Shown in pieces: positions 1 to 5,447 of a DNA stretch of 5,535 bases. Position 1 is the stretch's first letter. Every line of letters starts with the position of its first letter. The stretch comes from Deltaproteobacteria bacterium (GTDB lineage: Bacteria > Desulfobacterota > Desulfobacteria > Desulfobacterales > Desulfobacteraceae). The notes beneath the pieces were generated by a model. That model saw nothing but the letters and a program-made list of their open reading frames with translations. It ran no database searches and was not told the DNA's origin. The DNA lies in assembly GCA_003647385.1 (NCBI GenBank), contig QMMT01000172.1:1-5535 (forward strand). The letters are read 5' to 3'. The position numbers and the translations under genes were made by a program.

Positions 1-60
1 ATATTTACCTGTCTGATTAGCACCGAGTTCCCGAATAATGCCAAAAGTTAACCTGGGCAT
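1..60 (-). CDS. Unidentified protein, N-terminal fragment (runs off left edge)
   Basis: Twenty codons are open on the minus strand from an ATG at 60 to the window edge, reading MPRLTFGIIRELGANQTGKY. The composition looks like real protein, with a hydrophobic beta-strand-like start followed by a charged turn. A second in-frame ATG at 75 is possible, and a stop codon lies directly upstream of it, so the gene must begin at 75 or 60. Neither start has a well-spaced Shine-Dalgarno; AGGA sits only two bases from the ATG at 60. The gene would diverge from the M20 hydrolase at 228. I do not recognise the family, and with 20 residues it could also be a chance open frame or a decayed gene. Confidence 0.35.
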   Translation of the reverse strand, partial: MPRLTFGIIRELGANQTGKY

Positions 61-168
61 ATTCCTGCATCCCATCTATGCAGATAGCGTTCCGTCTAAC
101 AAATAATTCCGCCAAAAGTAACTTTACAACCGTATATTCTCTTGATACAATTTTTTGTAGATTATGTT

Positions 169-199
169 TTGAAACACACAAAAGAGATTGCCTTATTTA
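169..199 (+). promoter_or_regulatory. Possible sigma70-type promoter for the M20 hydrolase
   Basis: TTGAAA at 169-174 matches the -35 consensus at five of six bases. A loose -10 (TTATTT at 193-198, or TATTTA at 194-199) follows at 18-19 bases. The -10 is poor, and an alternative TTGATA at 142-147 also exists. This is a weak visual prediction only. Confidence 0.2.
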
Positions 200-212
200 A
201 CCTTAATCAATT

Positions 213-217
213 GAGGG
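213..217 (+). promoter_or_regulatory. Ribosome binding site of the M20 hydrolase
   Basis: GAGGG lies 10 bases before the ATG at 228. The spacing is somewhat long, but it is the only purine-rich SD match upstream, and it supports the ATG at 228 as the start. Confidence 0.5.
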
Positions 218-227
218 TCTATCCATT

Positions 228-1397
228 ATGGACAGTATAAAATCAGCAATAGAAGAGATCAAATCAGATCTTATTAAATTTGCACAGGATCTGGTAAAAA
301 TAAAAAGTTATTCAGGTGATGAAAAAAAAATTATTGAATGCATAAAAAATAAAATGAATGAACTTGATTATGATGACGTGGTCATTGATTCAATGGGGAA
401 CATTGTCGGTCGTATCGGCAGTGGCCAGCGAATCGTTATGTTTGATTCCCATGTAGATACAGTGGAAGCAAACGATTTTTCAGAATGGACCCATCCCCCG
501 TTTGATGGCGTAATTGAAGACGACAGGCTCCATGGCAGGGGGTCTGTTGATATGAAATCTTCGGCCGCCGCTTCCATATATGCCGGGGCTGTTGCAAAAA
601 AACTGGGATTTCATCATGACAAGACAATAGTTGTATCCTGCACTGTATTGGAAGAAGATTGTGACGGTGAAAATTTGAAACATGTATTTAGTGAGCTTGG
701 TTTTAAACCGGATTATATGATCATATGTGAGCCTTCGGATAACAAACTGGTCACAGGGCACAAGGGTAAAGCCCAGGTTGCAATTAAAACACAGGGTATT
801 TCTGCCCACGGCTCTGCGCCTGAGAAAGGATTGAATGCGATTTATGAAATGGCGGAAATTATTCAAAGAATAGAAAAAGCCAGTGCCTCTCTTATGAACG
901 ATCAAGGTCAACATGGGACACTGGTGGCTTCAAGGATCGCAAGTTTAAGCGAATCTCTCAATGCCGTTCCTTTTGAGTGTGAAATATACCTTGACCGGCG
1001 CATGGCTATGGGTGAAACAAAGGAGACCATAAAAAAAGAAATGGATGCCATCATTGCAGATAAAAAAGCATCCTGGGAGATTGGAATCCTTCATCGCAAG
1101 AGCTGGACAGGGATGGATGTAAGGTATCATCCGTTTCATCTGCCCTGGCAGATTGATCTTGACCATGAACTTACAAAAATCTGCTTTAAAGCATTTAATA
1201 AAGCGTTTAGGTCTGAGCCTGAGCTTGATTATTGGGATTTCAGCACAAATGCGGTTACGACAACCGCCATGGGCATACCCACCATCGGCTTTGGGCCGGG
1301 TGAGTATAAACTGGCTCATATGGTGAATGAAAATTGTCAATTGAGCCAGATTGTTGATGCATGTGATTTTTATGCAACATTGATTGATACAGTGTAA
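228..1397 (+). CDS. M20-family metallohydrolase, YgeY type (ArgE/DapE/carboxypeptidase G2 superfamily)
   Basis: A complete 389-residue cytoplasmic protein of normal length for a two-metal M20 amidohydrolase, a family that hydrolyses amide bonds of N-acyl or N-carbamoyl amino acids and small peptides. Every expected metal or catalytic position is visible: H75 and D77 (DSHVDTV), bridging D108 (GRGSVDMK), general base E142 with E143 (LEEDCDG), E168 (ICEPS), and H364 (LAHMVNE). H194 (SAHGSAPEKG) marks the lid/dimerisation domain inserted between the catalytic halves, roughly residues 180-290. The EEDCDG, HGSAPE, DFSTNAV and GFGPGE motifs are those I associate with the YgeY 'selenium metabolism hydrolase' group rather than with ArgE or DapE proper. 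The true substrate of that group is unsettled, and no selenium gene is visible here. The gene ends in tandem stops (TAA TGA) eight bases before the convergent GNAT remnant. Family assignment is firm; substrate is not. Confidence 0.9.
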   Translation: MDSIKSAIEEIKSDLIKFAQDLVKIKSYSGDEKKIIECIKNKMNELDYDDVVIDSMGNIVGRIGSGQRIVMFDSHVDTVEANDFSEWTHPPFDGVIEDDRLHGRGSVDMKSSAAASIYAGAVAKKLGFHHDKTIVVSCTVLEEDCDGENLKHVFSELGFKPDYMIICEPSDNKLVTGHKGKAQVAIKTQGISAHGSAPEKGLNAIYEMAEIIQRIEKASASLMNDQGQHGTLVASRIASLSESLNAVPFECEIYLDRRMAMGETKETIKKEMDAIIADKKASWEIGILHRKSWTGMDVRYHPFHLPWQIDLDHELTKICFKAFNKAFRSEPELDYWDFSTNAVTTTAMGIPTIGFGPGEYKLAHMVNENCQLSQIVDACDFYATLIDTV

Positions 1398-1405
1398 TGA
1401 TTTTT

Positions 1406-1858
1406 TTACAGCCTGATATCATTTAAAATGGAAAGGTCAGGCCATACAATTTTTACGTTTGGCACCATCGTACCCAAATAATCCTGCAATGCCCGGTCTG
1501 TACAAACGCCGCCAAGCCTCTCATAGAAATGAATTGCTCTTTCATTATCGTGGGCTGCCCAGAGATATGCGGTGGTTTGTCCCTGCTGGATCAGCCGACC
1601 GGCTGCGGATTTCATTAAAACAGACCCCAATTTTTTAGATCTCGCAGATGATTTGATATGCAAATTATCTATATATGGCTCATCCTGGTACCAGACTGCA
1701 ATAAAGCCTAAGATTCCATTTTCCTGCGCTACCAGAACAACATCCTCGGGACGTATATTCATGAAACCATATTCACTGTCATCAAAATAAAAATATAAAT
1801 GCTTGCATTGAACCTGATAATGTTTCAACTGAGGGAATCCAGCTTCAGCACAACACAC
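1406..1858 (-). CDS. GNAT acetyltransferase lacking its N-terminus, fused in frame to a transposase remnant (probably a pseudogene)
   Basis: Residues 37 to about 140 of this 150-residue frame are a GNAT core. They comprise a strand ending GFIAVW (51-56), the PYIDNLHI strand (61-68), the acetyl-CoA pyrophosphate loop ARSKKLGS (72-79) with its helix LMKSAAGRLI, the YLWAAHDNERAIHFYERLG segment (98-116) and a C-terminal strand VKIVW. GNATs usually have 50-60 residues before GFIAV, forming the first strand and two helices; those are absent. Residues 1-36, ending in EYGFMNIR, belong instead to the transposase-like protein whose other pieces lie upstream. The join is near 1750/1751. The frame stays open upstream to the stop at 2003-2005, so the GTG at 1858 is arbitrary, and neither it nor the internal ATG at 1762 has a visible Shine-Dalgarno. 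Acetyl-CoA binding may survive, but the fold is incomplete, so an active enzyme is unlikely. Convergent with the M20 hydrolase. Confidence 0.7.
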   Translation of the reverse strand: MCCAEAGFPQLKHYQVQCKHLYFYFDDSEYGFMNIRPEDVVLVAQENGILGFIAVWYQDEPYIDNLHIKSSARSKKLGSVLMKSAAGRLIQQGQTTAYLWAAHDNERAIHFYERLGGVCTDRALQDYLGTMVPNVKIVWPDLSILNDIRL

Positions 1859-2117
1859 CGCACGGTACGATGAACCTCGTTCCAGGCATGACCATACGCC
1901 GATTAGGCCAGATAAAATTTGTTCTTTTTGCTGCTGTTCATGGGCAAGCTTTTCTTTCCTTATAATAATTTTTACTAAGGATACCTTTGTATCTGCAAAA
2001 AGTCATTACCTCACTTGCTGACATCAACGGAAGAACCAAACCTTTGAATACGATACGATCAAATCCTGAAATGGTTCCCTTGACCAAATTTGAAAATTTA
2101 TCTATAAATAATTTCAT
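1751..2117 (-). pseudogene. Remnant of a transposase-like mobile-element protein (FDR-FRG / FGFMN family)
   Basis: The start is convincing: ATG at 2117 behind AAGGAGG at 2124-2130. The first frame reads MKLFIDKFSNLVKG, then SGFDRIVFKG, and stops at 1938. About position 1965 the homology moves to the next frame, which reads IRKEKLAHEQ, GLIGVWSCLERGSSYRA and CKHLYFYFDDSEYGFMNIR before ending abruptly at 1751. From memory, this is a multicopy, poorly characterised family of environmental bacteria with an N-terminal FDR(I/L)VF(R/K)G motif and a central FGFMN-R-QTWFP-LNGREWLA motif. Intact members are several hundred residues and have about 30-40 residues between the two pieces seen here. The copy therefore carries an internal deletion plus frame change and has lost everything after FMNIR. 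I am sure it is broken. The transposase role is inferred from its multicopy distribution and its position within a disrupted recombinase. Confidence 0.7.
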
Positions 2118-2183
2118 GAGCCGCCTCCTTTTTGCTTGATGGTTGTAGACTTGCTTCATCTTTAGCAAATATGGCGGCTCATG
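2115..2183. repeat. 11-bp perfect inverted repeat at the left end of the transposase remnant
   Basis: CATGAGCCGCC at 2115-2125 is the exact reverse complement of GGCGGCTCATG at 2173-2183, with 47 bases between. The inner arm overlaps the ribosome binding site and ATG of the transposase-like gene. Folded in the transcript, it would sequester that start. It may therefore be an element terminus or binding site, or a device keeping transposase translation low. Confidence 0.5.
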
Positions 2184-2569
2184 TCATCTGGGTATTGGGT
2201 TGCGGGCATCGCCCGCTTTGGATTGTTTGCGGCATTAATAATTTTCCATACCTCGTCCGGGTTTAACACAACCGGAAGCTTTCGATTGTTCCTTTTTATT
2301 GAAAATTTGAGGGTTTTCTCATTGGCACGAACATCATGATAAAAAAAATTCAATGCCGCTTTAGCAACCCCACAGGTTTTTGGAGCTCGCCCCAAATCAT
2401 TTTTCAAATAAAGCAAATAGTCTTCAAGCATTTCTTGAGAAAGCTGATTCGGTGGCAGCATGTAATGTTTTGCAAGACCGGTAACAGCCTGCAAATAACT
2501 CTTTTGAGTGTTCTCTGATAAATCCCTTAGTTCCATGGATCTAATCATTTGTTGACGTAATTTTGTCAT
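2162..2569 (-). pseudogene. Tyrosine recombinase (phage-integrase family), N-terminal domain only
   Basis: The start is ATG 2569, preceded by AGGAGG at 2576-2581; an in-frame upstream extension to 2623 is unlikely. Residues 1 to about 85 are the core-binding SAM-like domain (MTKLRQQMIRSMELR, TQKSYLQAV, EDYLLYLKN, ALNFFYHDV), followed by the usual linker RKLPVVLNPDEVWKIINAANNPK (96-118). From memory, this is the short-integrase type often found beside IS91-like transposases. Relatives are about 290-300 residues, with catalytic R, H-x-x-R and Y after this linker. Here the homology ends at K118. The last 17 codons (RAMPATQYPDDMSRHIC) are translated from the end of the next mobile element. With no catalytic residue left, it cannot recombine DNA, though it might still be expressed. 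Confidence 0.8.
2202..2216. repeat. Perfect GC hairpin at the breakpoint in the recombinase gene
   Basis: GCGGGC-ATC-GCCCGC forms a six-base-pair stem with a three-base loop. On the minus strand it begins right where recombinase homology ends (after codon AAG of K118) and where the sequence leading to the transposase-like gene begins. It is therefore probably the terminal hairpin of that element, or its target site. No U-tract follows on either strand, so it is not a normal terminator. Confidence 0.55.
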
Positions 2570-2728
2570 GGTATACCTCCTGTGATAAAAGTTAAAACTT
2601 GGAGGTATTTCTAATATGGCCAAAGGCTATAGAAAAGACTTGGTCGGAATTTTAAGTGAGATTGGTGGATATGGGGGAGCTACCGCGTAGCGGTTTCGTT
2701 CAATTGGTGTTGTGTAACAGTCTGTCGA
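2570..2728. other. Junction between mobile debris and the dehydrogenase operon
   Basis: This gap holds the ribosome binding site of the truncated recombinase, a tiny plus-strand frame described separately, and a small palindrome (GCTAC-CGC-GTAGC, 2679-2691). There is no U-rich tract after the palindrome in the minus direction, so no standard terminator for the dehydrogenase gene is evident. The 3' end of the operon may have been displaced by the mobile DNA. Confidence 0.4.
2616..2690 (+). other. 24-codon open frame with a good Shine-Dalgarno, likely gene relic
   Basis: ATG at 2616 lies nine bases after GGAGGT (2601-2606) and reads MAKGYRKDLVGILSEIGGYG before stopping at 2688-2690. The basic start and amphipathic body look protein-like, but I do not recognise the sequence. 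It could be a small peptide or the beginning of a gene whose remainder was lost when the mobile DNA rearranged. Evidence rests only on the SD and composition. Confidence 0.25.
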
Positions 2729-4477
2729 TTATTCATCAAGAAGATATATTGGCTCTGCATAATATCGAGCCTGATCATTGGATAGCTTTTCCATGACCAG
2801 ATCATAAAGCCACCTGTTTTTTTCATCTATATCTCTGTCAGATTTGAGAAATTCCAATTCAGCATTCAGACGCATGACCCGCCCTGAAATAATGGATCGT
2901 GTGATACCTGACGGAATCACATTGCCGGTATCGGTAATCTGGAGAACCTGATCCAGTGTAAACACAGGGAAAGCTACTACCCCGGTCAGATCAGGAAATT
3001 CGTTGAGCAGGATGTCGATATCATCATGAAGGGTCCTGGTGACATGACTTGCCTGGATATAAATATCCGTTAGTTTGTTCAGGGCATCCAGATGGTTGAT
3101 ATCTCCATTGGGCTGAATGTGGTAAACTGTTTTATCCATGGTCTGAAGGTAGCAAAGACCGCCGTGTTCAACCATGTCAGCCTGGACAGTTTTTAAATCG
3201 CTCTTAACCATGGTGATTTCCGGCAGTTCATCTAAAAGATTCAGCAGTATCTTGGTGTCTATCTTTCTGATGGCATGGAACCATGTATCTAATTTGTATT
3301 TACTACGATCTTTTAGTACCTGGACAATAATATGGGGATACCCCAGTTTTTTAAAGGCGGAAACACGGGTTGCTCCATCCAGCACTACATAGTAATCCTT
3401 GGATTGCACCACGATGGGAGGATTAGTAAAAACATCAGAGGCATTGATTTTTTCAATCAGGTTCTCCACACGGCGGGGGTCGATGAGCTCATGGGGAAAG
3501 ACCTTGTCAAGGGGAATAACAGCCAGACTCAGCGGGTTTTCATGTTCCGGTTCAAAAAGAACACCAAGAATCTGCTCTGCAACAGTTATGGCAGCGGACT
3601 GCTGGGCATCATCGGTTGAAGCTGCAATGTGTGGTGAGACAATTACCTTTTCATGTGCCACCAGCAGATTATCAATGGCAGGTTCAATCTTGAAAACATC
3701 CAGGGCAGCTCCGGCAAGAAATCCTTTGTCCAATGCAAAAAGGAGGGCATCTTCATCCATGATAGTGCCCCGGGATGTGTTAATGATGTAGGCAGTGGGC
3801 TTCATGAATGAAAGCAGCTCTGCATTAACGAAATTAGTATTTTCAGGCCTTCCCGGAATGTGCAGAGAGATAAAATCAGACGAACTGAAAAGAATTTTTA
3901 AATCCACTGTATCAATGCCCAGTTTTTGATTTTTTTCCGGGGTTGCTCTTCTCTGATAAACCTGAACATTCATGCCAAAGGCAATGGCACGGGAGGCCAC
4001 CTGCCTGGCAATTTTTCCAAAGCCCAAAAGCCCCAGAGTTTTGCCGGCAAGACCCGTACCCATGAAATTCTTTTTTTCCCAGCGATTTTCCTTTAGACTT
4101 GCATTGGCACGGGGCAGATGGCGTACCAGGGCTAACATCAGGGCAAAGGTATGTTCTGCAACTGCTACTGAGTTGGCTTTGGGGGCATTAACAACGGCAA
4201 TCCCTCTTTTTTTTGCTGCTTCAACATCAATAGTGTCAAGCCCTGCCCCGGCACGGCCAATAACTTTCAATTTACTGGCAGAATCAAGGATGGCTTCAGG
4301 AAATCGGGTAGCACTTCTTACCACAGCAGCATCATAGGCTGGTATGATCTCTTTGAGTTGATTTTCGGTAAGTCCGTTTTTAATATCAACAACACAGTAC
4401 TCTTTAAGCATATCAACACCAATTTTTGCAATGGAGTCACAAATAATAACCTTTGTTCTTTGTCTCTCTTTGTTCAT
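2729..4477 (-). CDS. 2-hydroxyacid dehydrogenase (SerA-like) fused to a SerK/SbnI-like ParB-fold domain
   Basis: This is a 582-residue cytoplasmic protein starting at ATG 4477 behind GGAGG (4484-4488). Residues about 8-315 form a D-isomer-specific 2-hydroxyacid dehydrogenase closest in style to phosphoglycerate dehydrogenase: GRAGAGLDTIDVEAA (74-88), dinucleotide loop GLLGFGKIA (149-157), catalytic R236 (NTSRG), D260, E265 and H283 (SPHIAAS). There is no ACT or ASB regulatory domain. Instead, from about 317, a ParB/Srx-fold region begins: IPLDKVFPHELID (321-333), VVLDGATRVSAFKKLG (364-379), DTWFHAI (397-403), GITRSII (524-530), ending EPIYLLDE. PHE, DG-x-x-R, TWY/F and TR are landmarks I recall from the free-serine kinases SerK (Thermococcus) and SbnI (staphyloferrin B); E330 would match their catalytic glutamate. 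SerK has DGHHR where this has DGATR. Likely reactions are oxidation/reduction of a 2-hydroxy acid and possibly phosphorylation of serine or a relative; the second is inference. Follows the racemase gene by 93 bases. Confidence 0.85.
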   Translation of the reverse strand: MNKERQRTKVIICDSIAKIGVDMLKEYCVVDIKNGLTENQLKEIIPAYDAAVVRSATRFPEAILDSASKLKVIGRAGAGLDTIDVEAAKKRGIAVVNAPKANSVAVAEHTFALMLALVRHLPRANASLKENRWEKKNFMGTGLAGKTLGLLGFGKIARQVASRAIAFGMNVQVYQRRATPEKNQKLGIDTVDLKILFSSSDFISLHIPGRPENTNFVNAELLSFMKPTAYIINTSRGTIMDEDALLFALDKGFLAGAALDVFKIEPAIDNLLVAHEKVIVSPHIAASTDDAQQSAAITVAEQILGVLFEPEHENPLSLAVIPLDKVFPHELIDPRRVENLIEKINASDVFTNPPIVVQSKDYYVVLDGATRVSAFKKLGYPHIIVQVLKDRSKYKLDTWFHAIRKIDTKILLNLLDELPEITMVKSDLKTVQADMVEHGGLCYLQTMDKTVYHIQPNGDINHLDALNKLTDIYIQASHVTRTLHDDIDILLNEFPDLTGVVAFPVFTLDQVLQITDTGNVIPSGITRSIISGRVMRLNAELEFLKSDRDIDEKNRWLYDLVMEKLSNDQARYYAEPIYLLDE

Positions 4478-4483
4478 GGTTTT

Positions 4484-4488
4484 CCTCC
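4484..4488 (-). promoter_or_regulatory. Ribosome binding site of the dehydrogenase fusion gene
   Basis: GGAGG on the minus strand, six bases before ATG 4477; it fixes the start. Confidence 0.7.
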
Positions 4489-4529
4489 GGACTTTGCGAG
4501 AATCAAGTCATTTAAAAAATGTATTAATT

Positions 4530-4558
4530 ATTGCCGGAACACACTCAATATCGGCAAT
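4530..4558 (-). promoter_or_regulatory. Stem-loop between racemase and dehydrogenase genes
   Basis: ATTGCCG (minus strand, 4552-4558) pairs perfectly over seven bases with CGGCAAT (4530-4536) around a 15-base loop. AATTAATACATTTTTT follows, so the run of T is separated from the stem by about ten bases. It is too loose for a strong intrinsic terminator but could attenuate or process the transcript. A weak promoter-like pair (TTGAGT, 16 bases, TAATAC on the minus strand) overlaps the same stretch, so the dehydrogenase gene may also have its own start. Confidence 0.35.
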
Positions 4559-4570
4559 GACAGATAAATA

Positions 4571-5359
4571 TTATACATGGCCATAATAATCAGGGTGTAC
4601 AGCACTTGAATAGGCTAACTCTAATAGAGTTCCCCAACTGAAAACAGGAATTTCTATTTCTCGCTGTATAGCACGGGCGAATGGTTGCATCCCGGTACAT
4701 TCAAGCATTAATGCACCCATATGTGGATGGTTTTTTGCGATATCTTTAACTATTTCAATAAGTTCATTTTCAGTATTTTTATAGGTCGCAGCGGGAACTT
4801 CTGGACGAACGCGTTCGTCCCAAAGATTTTCAAAATCCTTTACAACATAATCATCTTGTGTGCCGTGAATAAAATAATTGCTATTTAAATCTATTCCTAC
4901 ATGCTGTAGATGCCCATCTGTAAGACAACCTTTTTCCGCACACAGAATACCAACATCTTTTTTAGGTCCTATGGCTTGCTGAATTAATGGAACTTGCATC
5001 AAACTAGACATATAAACAGGTACGTTTACAGAACCTGCAACTTCTTTTTGAAACCATGCGAAATAACCACATTCGGCAACTATTGCCCGACAACCCATAC
5101 TCTCAAGATGTTTAGCTGCATTTATAATAGGTTCAATTAATGGTGTTTTATCTTCCTCATGCATAAGGTTAAGGTTATCTACACCTTTGATAACTTCATA
5201 TTGAATGGGAAAATTAAAAGCACTTGCATTTCTTACATCACCTGGAAATCCTGGATAAACATCATCCAGAATCATAATACCTAAACCCATACCGTAACAC
5301 TTATGATTTTTCCGTGCCTTAATAAAATTAATATCTCTATCTCTTGACTGGTAGAACAT
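4571..5359 (-). CDS. Aspartate/glutamate racemase-family protein (hydantoin-racemase-like)
   Basis: A complete 262-residue cytoplasmic protein of normal family length. Start ATG 5359 follows AAGGAG (5367-5372). The two half-domains each supply a cysteine where the family has its acid/base pair: C97 in VAECGYFAWFQKE and C221 in LMLECTGMQPFA. Other family landmarks are GIMILDDVYPGFPGDVRN (27-44), VPVYMSSLMQVPLIQQ (113-128), DVGILCAEKGCLT (135-147) with a following GID, and IPVFSWGTLLE (237-247). The two cysteines support a cofactor-independent racemase or epimerase of an amino acid or amino-acid derivative such as a hydantoin. The superfamily also includes decarboxylases and maleate isomerases, so the substrate is open. 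It lies 56 bases downstream of the MttB-like gene and 93 upstream of the dehydrogenase fusion, same strand, so operon membership is likely. Confidence 0.85.
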   Translation of the reverse strand: MFYQSRDRDINFIKARKNHKCYGMGLGIMILDDVYPGFPGDVRNASAFNFPIQYEVIKGVDNLNLMHEEDKTPLIEPIINAAKHLESMGCRAIVAECGYFAWFQKEVAGSVNVPVYMSSLMQVPLIQQAIGPKKDVGILCAEKGCLTDGHLQHVGIDLNSNYFIHGTQDDYVVKDFENLWDERVRPEVPAATYKNTENELIEIVKDIAKNHPHMGALMLECTGMQPFARAIQREIEIPVFSWGTLLELAYSSAVHPDYYGHV

Positions 5360-5366
5360 AATGTCA

Positions 5367-5372
5367 CTCCTT
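5367..5372 (-). promoter_or_regulatory. Ribosome binding site of the racemase-family gene
   Basis: AAGGAG on the minus strand, seven bases before ATG 5359, embedded in a very AT-rich stretch that should leave the site unstructured. Confidence 0.65.
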
Positions 5373-5379
5373 AATATTA

Positions 5380-5447
5380 ATATAAAAAAATAATTTTCAC
5401 CGGCAGTTTTAATTTCTAATCTGCTATCCAGCTTTCCTGCCGCCGGT
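5380..5447 (-). terminator. Possible weak intercistronic terminator/attenuator after the MttB-like gene
   Basis: On the minus strand ACCGGCGGCAG (5437-5447, inside the upstream coding region) can pair with CTGCCGGT (5400-5407), leaving a three-base bulge and a loop of about 29 bases. GAAAATTATTTTTTTATA follows. The U-rich tail is attractive, but the long loop and bulge make the stem weak, so partial read-through into the racemase gene is expected. Confidence 0.25.

Larger units (their letters stand above)
61..227. other. Divergent intergenic region
   Basis: This AT-rich gap separates the minus-strand fragment on the left from the M20 hydrolase on the right, and would carry promoters for both. 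It contains the second copy of an imperfect repeat (GCCAAAAGTAAC at 111-122) that also occurs inside the left fragment (GCCAAAAGTTAAC at 40-52). I see no convincing terminator, riboswitch or small RNA. Confidence 0.5.

Noticed and set aside
480..1340. Minus-strand open frames of 131-144 codons opposite the M20 hydrolase
   Set aside because: They are antisense to a gene with all catalytic motifs intact; their translations are rich in Arg, Phe and His without domain features.
2118..2168. Start of the transposase-like frame at TTG 2168
   Set aside because: The ATG at 2117 has a strong AAGGAGG and begins exactly where family similarity starts; the upstream part is the inverted-repeat leader.
2570..2623. 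N-terminal extension of the truncated tyrosine recombinase up to 2623
   Set aside because: The extension covers the excellent AGGAGG at 2576-2581 that serves the ATG at 2569, and family members begin at MTKLRQQM-like sequences.
2679..2691. Small palindrome GCTAC-CGC-GTAGC as terminator of the dehydrogenase operon
   Set aside because: The stem is only five pairs and is not followed by a U-rich stretch on the minus strand.
3516..3529. Dehydrogenase/ParB-fold boundary as evidence of two genes merged by a sequencing error
   Set aside because: The frame is continuous, with no stop, start or ribosome binding site near the join, and the linker ENPLSLAVIP flows naturally from a dehydrogenase C-terminus.
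3174..3791. Overlapping plus-strand open frames of 72-130 codons opposite the dehydrogenase fusion gene
   Set aside because: They lie wholly antisense to a strongly supported gene, have no family motifs or ribosome binding sites, and are explained by its codon composition.
4357..4567. Plus-strand open frame of 69 codons across the racemase-dehydrogenase gap
   Set aside because: It is antisense to both the start of the dehydrogenase gene and the intergenic stem-loop, has no SD and no recognisable features.
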